From NCBI GenBank assembly GCA_043228905.1, contig JBHGNT010000018.1, positions 8,184,001 to 8,248,000 on the forward strand: a DNA stretch of 64,000 bases, written 5' to 3'. The notes below the pieces were generated by a model. The model was not told the DNA's origin. It worked only from the letters and a program-made list of their open reading frames with translations, and ran no database searches. Made by a program: the position numbers and the translations under genes. This DNA is from Azolla caroliniana (lineage: Eukaryota; Polypodiophyta). Each line of letters opens with the position of its first letter. Position 1 is the stretch's first letter. This document shows positions 43,942 through 54,273 of this stretch, piece after piece.

Positions 43942-46900
43942 TTATTCCGTCCGACTCCTTCTAGCGTCCTGCCGCCTCGCTCGCGCTCCTTGTCCGGTCC
44001 GGTTCTTCCTTCCACGACCCGTCCAATATTGCGCTTCCCGACCTTCTTGGTCGACATGTCTACGCAATTTTCCCTTCTCAGGTTCCTCGTTGTCATGACT
44101 CCGACACTTGTCGACTGGCCGGTTCCTTTGTGTTGCCGTTGACTTCCGCTGCCTTCTCATCCACTTGACCTTTAGTTGATCTGAGTCATCCGAATCCAAC
44201 TTTTGAATCGAAATGGCTGTCTCCGATTCATTCCAGCTCTTGTCCGAGTTGGTAGTCTCCAATTCGTCTTCCGTTTTTAGGCCTTTCACAACATCGAACC
44301 ATGTCCGGGTCTTGGCCTTCTCCTTCCAGTCGGCTCTGTCCTTTTTGAGTTTGTTGCCGCTGCCACTTGCTCCGACTTGCTCGGATATGTCGACTTTTCC
44401 AGTTGACTCGGCTTCCTTTTTCTTCTTATCTCCCCTTGTCTTGGTTTGTTCCTCTTTCTCTTCGGCTCCTTGTTCGGTGCCATTACCTGTTTTGGTTCCC
44501 GTTCTCCCCCTCAAGTGCGGTACATCGAGATGTTGAATGCCGAGCATCTCCGAAAAGTGTTGCAACTTGTCCGATTCGAGCGGCTTGGTGAAGATGTCAG
44601 CAACCTACTGATCTGTGTGAACATACCGAAGTTTAACTTCACCGCTGAGGACCTGCTCACGGACAAAGTGATAATGCACTTCTATGTGCTTTGTCCGAGC
44701 ATGGAATACAGGGTTCTTGGCAAGCTGTATGCTGCTTACATTGTCGCAATACATCAGGATCGGGGTCGGCACATCGATCGGGAGGTCTCACAATAGTTGC
44801 CAAAGCCAGATGGCTTCACAAGTGGCATTGGTTGTGCCCCAATATTGAGCCTCAGTGCTCGACAGAGCCACTGGTGGCTGCTCCACGCAACAGCCACGCT
44901 ACCAAGAGAGAACATATAATCGGAGGTGGATCGACGATCCGATGCATCACCAGCCCAGTCCGCATCGGTATATCCAACTAGCTTCCCAACTATACCGTGT
45001 CGGTATAACAGTCCCCGATGCCGCTCACATATCACAATAGTCGATGCGGGCAGTGAAGGTGCTCCACGGTCGGCTTCTACATAAACTAGTTGATCACTCC
45101 GACTGGATAACTGATGTCGGGTCGGGTGATTGTCAAGTAGATAAGGATTCCGAAAATTTGTCGGAACCGTTTCTTATTGTAGGCTGGTCCGGAGCCGGGA
45201 TGTAGCTTCAGGTTCTGGTCCAGGGGTGTGGAGATCGGTCGGCATTCCGTCATGCCGAACTTGTACAACATATTCAACACATAATGGCGTTGTGAGAGAA
45301 ATATGCTATCGGGGGTCCGGATCACCTCAATCCCAAGAAAATAACAAAGGTCCCCCAGGTCCTTCATTTCAAATGCGTCCGACAACTGGGACTTCACACG
45401 GCCGATTTCGTCGAGTCTGGCTCCGACGATGACTAGATCATCTACATATAGTAGGATACAAACCGGACCGTCCGAACCTTTCCAGATGAATAGTGAAGAG
45501 TTGGACTTTGAGGCCACAAACCCCATCTTATGCAATCGGTGCGTGATTTTCGCATTCCAAGCTCGGAGGGCTTGCTTCAGACCATAAAGTGACTTTTTGA
45601 GTCAGAACACCACTGACTTATTCAACCCTGATTGAAAACTGGGGGGTTGGATCATATAGACCCATTCTTCAAGGTCACCTTGAAGAAATGCATTCTTCAC
45701 GTCCATTTGGTGAAGATGTCATCCCCTTGCCACAACAATAGCCAGTACCACAGGAACCGTCGTCATTTTCGCTACCGGAGTGAAGGTCACGTCGTAGTTG
45801 ATTCCGTGGGTCTGTGCGTATCCCTTTGCCACTAACTGGGCATTGTATCGGTTGACCGAAACGTCGACATTGTACTTTACCTTATATACCCACTTATAAT
45901 CTATACGTTTACAATGACGGGGATAGTCAACTAGGTCCCATGTGTCGTTGGCATCCAGTGCCCGCATTTCTTCCTCCATAGCAACACGCCAATTTGCGTC
46001 TTTCGCTGCTTCTGCGTAGCTCTCCAGCTCACGCACTTCCACCACCTTGGTCATGTACACATAGTGATGCACCATGTACTCATTGTATCCATACCATTTT
46101 ACGGGGATCTTTTGGAGGGTTGACCGGCGCAATTTTTCGGCAGCCGGTTTGAGGCCCTTCTTGGCCGGTTTAGACTTCGTTTCTAAAGTTTGGCCTTCAT
46201 CCTTTCCAGAGTCAGATTCGCTTTGATTTGACCCTTCATTGCCGGTGTCGTATCCCGACATCTTCTTCTTCCCTTTCTCTTTGTGCGTCAACAGTCTCCT
46301 CGGTTCCTTGCGCGGGGAGAGCATGGGAGAGTCTCCACTACTCGCCAGTTCTTCATCCGACTGGTCATTCCAACTCAGCTACTTATTCGGCCCACTTAGC
46401 TGGAATGAGATTGGACTCTCATCTAGAGTACGAATTCTTCATCTTCTACCCGAACCTCTCCGAGTTCACTAGCCTCATCCTTCGGATTCGGGTCTTCGTC
46501 GGGAGTTGGAGTCGATAGAGAGTACCATGATGCCGACTCATAAAACTCGACATCTCAACTTACTCGGACCTGTTTAGTCCAGGGGTTATAACACTTATAC
46601 CCATTCTGTTCATGCGAGTAGCCGATGAGTATGTATTTCTCCGACTTTGGATCCAGCTTCCTCCGCTTTTGATCCGATACATGCACGTATGCTATGTTAC
46701 TGAATATCCGAAGGTGTCTCAAATTTGGCTTCCACCCGAAATATAGCTCATGTGCTGACACCTTATCTCCAATCTGGTTTTGGATGTAGACGGCCGTCCG
46801 GACCACCTCAACTGAGTAGAACCTGGGCATGCTTTTCTCCTCCAGCATTGCCCTTACCGTGTCGACAATCGACCGGTTCTTTCTCTCGGCCACACCATTT

Positions 46901-48792
46901 TGTTCTGGTGTGTATCAGTAGCTGAATTCTCTCCAAATTCCTTTTTGCTACAGATAACTGTTGAATTGGCCGAAAAAGTATTCTTTTCAACCATCCGACC
47001 GTAGGCACTTGATCTTTCTTTTTGTTTCCCTCTCCACTAGGCTTTGTTGATTTCCGGAAACAGTCGAAGACTTCACTTTTCCTCTCAATGAGGTAGATCC
47101 ATGTGTGCCGGCTGTAGTCATCGATGAAGGAGACGAAATACCGACTCCCGCCAAGACTAACGTTCTGTGTCGGTCCCCATACATCCAAATGGATTAAGTT
47201 GAGCTTGTTAGGGCTCCGATTTTGTTCGGTAGGGAATGGAAGCCGGTGTTGCTTCCCGGGTTGGTAGGCTTCACATATTTGGGTCTTCCGGCCACTAAAT
47301 TTTGGCAATCCGAGAACAACCTGTTTCGATTGCAGGTCTTCAAGCCTCCGGTAGTTGACATGGCCGATTTGCTTGTGCCAGAGATCGATGTCCGATTCAA
47401 TCTTCTGTCCTTTGGCAAACAAGGTGGTGCCTATGTCATTGGTTGTTGAGGATTAACATCCTCCCGTCTCTGCGCCATTGCGTGATTATCCGGTCCTCTT
47501 CCTCGATGAAGCACCCGAGGTGCGTAAACTGCACATGCATTCCCTAGTCGACAATTTGTTCAACTGACACCAGGTTCTTTGTGATTGTTGGAACGTGAAG
47601 TACATTCATCAGCTTTCCCTTTTGTCCAACATGGCTTAAAGGGACTTCTCTGACATGCACAATTGGGTGAGGGGTGTTGTCTCCAGTTTCGACAATTCTC
47701 GGTTGTTCCGGTTTCTCTAAAAACGAGAACCACTCTTCATGGCTCGTCATGTGATTAGATGCTCTGGAATCAACGTACCACACTTCCTCCGATACGGAAG
47801 TGGTCTTCTTCATCGAGTTCGCCTTGTGCTTCATCATGAAGGTTGGCTTTACCGGTTTTCCCGGTTCCGGATCCTTCCGATCCTTTTGCGTAGTGCGAGC
47901 TTCCGGTTTCCTTGTCCGACCTTGTCGGATCCAGATTTGTCCGAATTGGCGCGCTTCTTCCAGCACTCGCTCTCTTTGTGGCCTTTCTTGCCACAATACC
48001 AGCATTCTGTGTCGGCCTTCCCTTGCCAGTTTCTGGCGCCGTTTTGACTCCCCCTACTCGTGGAGGGTTCAGAACTACTGTTGGCACTGTCTCAGTGCCT
48101 TCGATTCAGCTCTTGCTAGCCGCCTCCATTGCGTGCCGACCCACCTCATCCTCCACGCCCAAGGGCCGGTCCGCCTCCGTGTAGAACATTTGGTTGTCCA
48201 GTTGAGTGGTCCTTGACCCACTCGCGTGGTTTTCTTCGACCATCAGCATCGATTGCAGGTCGAAGAAGGACAATGGCTTCTCCCGGGTGCAGATCGCCGT
48301 CCGGATTGGCCTGTACCATTGTGCTAGACCACCAAGGCAAATTTGTACCATTTCGTCTTCGTCCACTGTCACATTGATGGACCCATGTGCGTCACAAATC
48401 TCCTTTATTTTGGTGGTGTACTCCGTAATTGACATATCTCTCTGTCAGATGTTGTTCATCTCTTGCCGGAGCAGCAATTTACGGGCTATGAAACTTGCGG
48501 TGAAAATCTTGCGAAGATTTTCCCATGCCTCCTTCGACGTTTTTGCATCCTTGATGTAGCCGAGCATCTGATCGTGCACACAGGATGCGAGGCAATACAA
48601 CACTCTGCTCGCTCCTTATTCCCATGTTGGGAAGTTCTTGTGTGCCGGCTCCGACACTACATTGTTTGTTCCTTCCACATAGCTCCAATAACCATGCCCC
48701 AGTAGGTACTGGTGCATTTTATATGACCAAGATGCATAGTTGCTCCGGTTGAGTTTTTCTGTGGGAAGCTAACTTGCCATACCTTTGTCCAT
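43942..48792 (-). pseudogene. Copia K gag-pol polyprotein, multiply broken
   Basis: From MDKGMAS at 48792, followed by a stop after eight codons: NYASWSYKMHQYLLGHGYW, EYTTKIKEICDAHGSINVT, intact knuckle CWYCGKKGH, protease DSRASNHM (Gly of DSG now Arg), LWHKQIGHVNYRRLEDLQ, HLDVWGP, integrase end (KRRKLDPKSEKYILIGYSHE), linker, RT (CILLYVDDLVIVGA, YFLGIEVIRTPDSIFLSQRH), RNase H ([19 protein letters not shown]) and the charged tail with TWFDVVKGLK at 44275-44304. At least ten stops or frameshifts. Confidence 0.85.
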
Positions 48793-48887
48793 CTTGGTTC
48801 TCTTCTGTTCTTCACCGGGTGTTAGGGTTTGTCTTTGAAAGCGTCTATCAACTGCAGAGGAGTCTCAACCCTCGCACGCTGATACCA

Positions 48888-49294
48888 TGTTAGAGTTAAT
48901 ATGTGGAAGCGTATGAGAAACCGGCTCAACCGGATACCAATAGAACGTAGAGAAGAAGGTTTAATGGAGACCTTACACAAAGAATACATGAGAGAGATAG
49001 AGAGAGCAGAACATGAAATCAATTCAAAAATAATAATCCTTTGTACATAGAATGTGCTGAGAGAGCACTTTTATACAAGTCCATAAAGGACTAACAAAAG
49101 TACTGATAGGTACTTCAATGCTCATATGAGCGATTGACACTGACTATGCCTATGTACTAGGCTAAATCCGTAGGCCTCTAATGGCCTACCAGTTTCAATC
49201 CGATCCGGCTCCTGGTTCTGAATATCATCCGGACACCGATCCGGCTTTGGCTTATTCAGCCGACTTGGATCCGGTTGAGCTTTCTCGCTTAACA
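48888..49294 (-). repeat. 5' LTR of copia K
   Basis: 407 bp, TGTTAGAGTTAATATGTGG...TCGCTTAACA. Flanked on the right by AGGAG. Confidence 0.9.
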
Positions 49295-49557
49295 AGGAGT
49301 AAGAGAGGGCGTGAGAGTGAGGAAACTTTGTTGTAACCGTCGCTTGATGAAGAGGAGCTTAAGGTTTGGCTTAGAGTCTCTTGTTGTATTCCTTCCTTCT
49401 ATAATTATCTAGTTTGGAGTTTGCGGACTCCGCGGGTTCTCCCATTCAGGGTTTTCCACGTAAAATATCCGTGTTTGTTGTTTCTTGGTTGTTGTGGTTC
49501 TTGTGTCTCTCATTTTGTACGTGTTGACCAACTGTGGCCGGCTACATATTCTTAACA

Positions 49558-50227
49558 CATTGGGTACCCCCCAACAATTGTCTAGACGGGGCATGTCGAA
49601 AACTTTGCATCCTTTACAATATTGGGGCCTCCATTGGTGTAATTATGGGCATTCATGCCTTGTGTGATAGCCATGGCAAGTTGGGCACCCAATATGTTCT
49701 CTTCTGTTGGAGGATGTGTTGGGGTTGGTGTGGGTTCAAGCCATTTTCATTTGTTGGTTAGGGCCTATGTTGGCACTTGGAGGCCCAACATAGCATAATC
49801 AAATGTCATCACTATTGAACATGCTTTTCTGAATGATATGCACATTATTAAGAAATTCTGTAGAGTTTGGGCATAAAGCCCGTGGATGAACTAACTCATG
49901 AGCTTATCGTTTATGGGCCAAGGTTGCAACGCATATGCTCTTGTTGCTCTTGCAGTGTTGATGTAAGGAGTGTGAGTCATCGTTGCATGCTTCGTACGAC
50001 GTTCGATTGAAGAAAATAAAACTAGATCTAGAGAAAACGGCAACAACACTAACTGAGGGTGGGTCAACATTTCGGTAGAGCTAATCATGCAAGCAAAACG
50101 TATGACAGACTGCTAAAAGGTTGGTTCGATTGACATGACACTGGTGAGGTGGGTGAAGATGAGACCAAATCATCCTCCCAAACCGGAAAGAGAGAAAGAA
50201 TGTGTGTGTGTGTCGGGGGTTTCTATA
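49558..50227. other. Host-side flank upstream of calmodulin, no gene seen
   Basis: Starts just after LTR I. Only short frames without recognisable motifs. Mixed composition, with a short TG run near 50200 (TGTGTGTGTGTC). Confidence 0.5.
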
Positions 50228-50525
50228 AGAATCGGCAATGGCTTGGCTCAAGCCTAAACCGAGCCATTAAAGCCGTTTTAAAATAGTTTGGCGGTTCGGT
50301 TCGGTTCGGTTCAAAGCTTGAGCTTCGTTAACTAGTTTCAGCTCGGTTTGGGATGGCTCAAGCCAAACCGTTTTGGGCTAAACTGGTTCCCAAACTAGCT
50401 AAGGCTAATTGCTTTCGCTAAATTTGGCTCCTAAACCGGTTCAATTCAAGTTTGAAAACTCCCAAACCGGTTTGGTTTGGACAATGGCAAACCGGTTAAG
50501 CTGAAACCGAACTGGTGCCGATGCC
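50228..50525. other. GGTTCGGTTC/AAACCGG-rich segment, possible non-autonomous DNA transposon remnant
   Basis: Dense inverted and direct copies of CGGTTCGGTTCGGTTC, CAAACCGGTTTGG and GGCTCAAGCC. The ends show ATCGGCA (50231) and its near complement TGCCGAT (about 50516-50522). Such GGTTCGGTT-rich cores are typical of short hAT-type elements in plants. No clear 8-bp target duplication was found. It lies about 290 bp upstream of the calmodulin ATG and could affect its promoter. Confidence 0.3.
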
Positions 50526-50618
50526 TACCGGGGTCGGGCATAGACTAAGGCGATGGATGATAAAGAGATGGGGTGAGGAGGAGGGGTAGCTTTGGGAATT
50601 TAGTGAAACCTTTGTGTT

Positions 50619-50656
50619 CCTTCTTCTTCTTCTTCTTCTTCTTCTTCTTCTTCTTC
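50619..50656 (+). repeat. TTC microsatellite in the 5' leader of calmodulin
   Basis: About twelve TTC units, 155 bp before the ATG. Pyrimidine-rich leaders are common in highly expressed plant genes. Confidence 0.85.
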
Positions 50657-50809
50657 TATCATCAATCATCATCTTGGCAAAGTCTCTACATACATACTTC
50701 TCATACATACATACGTAAGTCTACTTACATACATACTCCCTTCCTCTCCCTTCCTTCTCTTTTGTACGAACCCCAAAAGAGATCTCTGTGTGTGTGTCTG
50801 TGTGTGGCC

Positions 50810-50930
50810 ATGGCGGATCAGCTCTCCACCGATCAGATTTCCGAGTTCAAGGAAGCTTTCAGCCTCTTCGACAAGGATGGCGATGGTATGTCTGCTATTT
50901 TAACTCAACTACATACGCTCTTTCTCTCTG

Positions 50931-50975
<45 letters not shown>

Positions 50976-52488
50976 TGCTGTTATGAAAGGCAGAAATTCT
51001 TTCCTTCTCTCTGTGTGTTGTTGAAAAACCTGTAAGATCTCTCTTTCTCCTCTCTGTCTGTTGTTGTTGCGGATGTAAGATCTTTCTCTGTCTGTCTCTA
51101 TGTAATGTAATGTTAACAACGAAAGGAAAGAGCTCTCTGGCCCTTAGCTTTTTTTTTTGAACTGTTTAAACTGTTTCTGAGTGAGTCCTCCAGCTTAGTA
51201 ATCTGTTTTATCACTATCTCTGTGGAGATTTAAAAATCTAGGGTTTATACTTTCGGCATTTGAACCTCTTCAAGAGATGTGAGAGCTCACCAAGTTTTCC
51301 CTCTTCACAATGATCGATCTATATATGTTGAGATGGAATATGATCTCAAAAGAGAGGGCATTTGGTGATCTTATCTGGTTGAGGTGTAATACGACCACAA
51401 AAGAGAGGACATTTGGCCCTCTTCCTCATGATCTATACTTGTCGGATGTGATATGATCACAAAGAGACGATCTCGTCTTCTTCCTGATGATCTATACTTT
51501 CCTGAAATGGAAAATTTGGTATTCTAAATGTTGGTTATAGATATGCTTCTTGAAGGAGAATATAGATGAACTCAAAGAGGGGAGCTTGGCCCTATACCCA
51601 TTTCATGAACTCTGTTTCCATTCATGGAATAATTGGGACATCCAGAAAATATGTTTCTTTGAGGTTTGGCTCAGACTCTGTTTAGAAAGAGTACGTTTGA
51701 GTGTTCTTCAAGTAAGGAATTCCTTTGACGACATTCTGGACGTATTATATTTTTTCAGAATACCATTTGGAAGAAACTAAGAATGTTTAATCAAGGATTC
51801 TCGTAAAGACATTTGTATATCCAGTTTTTGGGTGGTTTGGTTCCGAAAAGCGAAAACCTTTAAATTGATGTCTTTTGTAACCACACGTGGCTATGCTTGA
51901 GGCTTAGTTTGTGGTCAGAAATAATAGATCTGAGTGTTTCTAAAGTGATGAATGACGTTGAATATATTCTTGCTAGATGTAATGTTTCTTGTTCATCTGG
52001 AAAATTAGAGGTTGAGGAAATTTTGGGAGGGCATCCTTCCCAATGTGGATGATAATGTTTCCGAAACACAGTTTCCAAATGCTAATAAATGGAAATTTTC
52101 TCCTTCTGTGTCAGGTTGCATAACAACCAAGGAGCTTGGAACAGTGATGCGTTCATTGGGGCAAAACCCAACTGAAGCTGAGCTACAAGAAATGATAAAT
52201 GAGGTCGATGCAGATGGTAATGGAACAATTGATTTCGCTGAGTTCCTCAACCTTATGGCCCGCAAGATGAAGGAAACTGACTCAGAGGAAGAGTTGAAAG
52301 AAGCATTCCGAGTCTTTGATAAGGATCAGAATGGCTTTATCTCTGCTGAAGAGCTTCGCCATGTCATGACCAACCTCGGAGAGAAACTTAGCAATGAAGA
52401 AGTGGATGAGATGATCCGAGAGGCCGATGTTGACGGTGATGGCCAAATCAACTATGAGGAGTTTGTGAAGGTTATGATGGCCAAGTGA
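50810..52488 (+). CDS. CAM: Calmodulin (two exons: 50810-50885, 52115-52488)
   Basis: Calmodulin is a small cytosolic and nuclear Ca2+ sensor that binds target enzymes when its EF-hands are loaded. Exon 1 (76 nt, [20 protein letters not shown] then DKDGD) ends G at 50885 before GTATGT. Exon 2 begins after TGTCAG at 52115 and finishes the split Gly codon. The joined frame is 149 aa, the standard length. The four loops are [36 protein letters not shown] and [12 protein letters not shown], all with the 12-residue EF-hand pattern; Cys at loop 1 position 7 is plant-typical. The intron at this Gly codon is the conserved plant position. Compared with the plant consensus from memory, changes are FAEF (usually FPEF), KETD (KDTD), SAEEL (SAAEL) and KLSNEE (KLTDEE). 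The TG-rich leader directly precedes GCCATGGCG, a good initiation context. Confidence 0.97.
50934..50969 (+). repeat. TC microsatellite near the start of the calmodulin intron
   Basis: About eighteen TC units beginning 48 bp after the donor site. Antisense open frames rich in Arg/Glu here are repeat artefacts. Confidence 0.9.
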
Positions 52489-53353
52489 GAAACCTCTTTT
52501 TTCTTTTCAAAGCACACAATTATTTTGATATATATGGTCTTTTGGGGGATTCAATATTCAGCTGAAGTTTAGATGTCTTTTTAACTCCTAATCATTATCT
52601 TTTGTAATACTTGGTTTGCTTACTTGGAGTTTTGTTTGCTGGGCATTCACTCGATTGACACCTTTTGAAGACAGTCACTCTAGAGAAATGTTAGTTTGGT
52701 TTTCACATGAAAGATTGGATTGCTCTATTGTATCTAGTTTGCCAATGACCCATGTTTGACATTTTGTTGATGTGTAACATAATGATGAGTTAATAGTCTG
52801 TGTGAGTTGCATGTTCTACAGTCAAGCTAATTTGAAATGGCTATTCAACTATTCATTTTAACAAGAGTTCTTTATTTGGTTCCATTGCTTTCAGTTACGA
52901 ATCAATTATAGATTATGACTTTGAAAAGAATCAGCTGGGAGCATGCGATCTGATAATCTCGTAAACAAGCTAAAAACCTTTGAAGCCGTAATTATAAGAA
53001 AATCAACATAAAATTGATCCCCTATTTCATCGCTATGAATCCTATTGGTAAACAAAACAACGTATCACTAACCAACACTGTATAATACTCAAGTCTTGTG
53101 TCAATTTTATTTGTGTTCAGAATCTTTATCTGTTTTATTAGGCTATTTCACAAATCTGCTTGTATGGAGCTATGTGATCTATATGATGAGGAGAACATTC
53201 AAGTTCTAGTACAGCATTATAAAGGTAATATAGAGAGATTGAATAGCCTACTCTTGCAATATTTCACTAGTTTTGTGGACTATGAAGGTTAGAGTTCGTT
53301 TGGTAGATTTGTATTATATTACACTCACATGATGAATGTTTTGTACTTGTGAC
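52489..53353. other. Calmodulin 3' UTR and downstream spacer
   Basis: AT-rich after the TGA, with several T-rich stretches and a likely transcript end within the first 300-400 bp (ATTATCTTTTGTAATAC near 52596; no exact AATAAA). No other gene is visible. Confidence 0.5.
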
Positions 53354-54273
53354 CATTTTTACCACTCTTTTTTATTTTCCACAAAAGAATATACTCCATT
53401 AGTTAAAATATACACAAACTTGATCCCTTTCTCGGGTAGGCCCTACCAAGACTATCCTATCCTACATAAGAGATCTCGCTTATTTATCTTACACTTTCAC
53501 ATATATCTCTAGCCATCCTTTCATACACTTCACCTACATTCACTATCCCACATGCCATGTCTTTCACGCCCCACGTTCAACTAATGGGAGGGGGGAACAA
53601 CCATTTGGGTACTTCATACTTCCATAGTATATCCATTCCATTTGCTGCAGTCATCAGTGTAGTACACCATCACTTTCGAAAATTCAGCCTCATTAGCTTT
53701 GCAACATCAGTAGGATCATCAATGTGCTCATATTGAGCTCTTAGTGTAGTTATTAATGTGTGCCAGATTAGCTTAATCGATTCAGTTCGAGGGCGTTTGT
53801 GTGCTGAAAATACCTTGGTACACCTTGCTGTCCATATACACCATATAGTAATGGGGGCAAGCAACGTCCAAAGATCTCCAAGTTTTTGATTCTGTGCACA
53901 AGTTGTTCGTACCCTGTTGTCAGTGATCAGCCGAACAATGCCATTCTCCCCTCTGTACTGAGCATCGCATGTGCTATCGTATTTCGCCACATCATCCTCA
54001 AGACAAATCCAGCAAGCATGTCCCTAGTTGAGGGTGAACGAACTAAAGGCATGGCAAAGCAAACGTAGTGCCCTTTCCCATACAGCCACTACCTCCCGAC
54101 ATTCCCATAGACAACGGGAAATGCTTTCTATCTGTCCACATGCAATACATCTAGGGTCTACATTGGGGCCTTTACCCCACGTCCCTACCAGTAAGGCTCT
54201 ATGTGCAATAAGCCATAAGTGCATCATTATCTTGCGGGCATATCTGTCATGCCATATCATTTTTACCACTCTT
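53354..54273 (-). mobile_element. 5'-truncated LINE bounded by a 16-bp target duplication
   Basis: CATTTTTACCACTCTT occurs at 53354-53369 and 54258-54273. Between them, in minus sense, is the end of a LINE ORF2: WLIAHRALLVGTWGKGPNVD, RCIACGQIESISRCLWECRE and VWERALRLL (the zinc-binding RT-associated domain, C..C...E...C pattern), then TIWCIWTARCTKVFS and WHTLITTLRAQY. Its 3' end has a short A-rich tail (GGAAAATAAAA) next to the left repeat, as target-primed insertion predicts. Stops split the frame near 53990. Confidence 0.75.

Larger units (their letters stand above)
36499..49294 (-). mobile_element. Copia K, full length, with gypsy L inside its 3' LTR
   Basis: Target duplication AGGAG at 36494-36498 and 49295-49299. 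The left (3') LTR is in two pieces, 36499-36809 and 43837-43884, separated by L; the right (5') LTR is 48888-49294. The primer-binding site is GCTGATACCA in plus sense (TGGTATCAGC). Without L the element is about 5.8 kb. It landed in LTR I only 19 bp from J. Coding is interrupted by many stops. Confidence 0.9.
30499..49557 (+). mobile_element. LTR I (3' LTR of an older plus-strand element), split by J and K
   Basis: Three pieces make one LTR of about 590 bp: 30499-30811 (TGTTGGGAAAACTAG...), 36480-36498 (19 bp between J and K) and 49300-49557 (ending TATTCTTAACA). It has AGTATAAATATAG (TATA), GGCTATATTCGTAAATAG and GGGTTTTCCACGTA blocks in common with the solo LTRs at 6775 and 61304. A polypurine tract precedes it, and no primer-binding site follows, so it is a 3' LTR. 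The host-side flank begins CATTG at 49558. Confidence 0.7.

Noticed and set aside
50573-50986. A plus-strand 137-codon frame running across the calmodulin leader, exon 1 and intron start
   Set aside because: It comprises TTC and TC microsatellites read as Phe/Ser runs, and reads calmodulin only by overlap with exon 1. Splicing at 50885/52115 gives the exact 149-aa family length.
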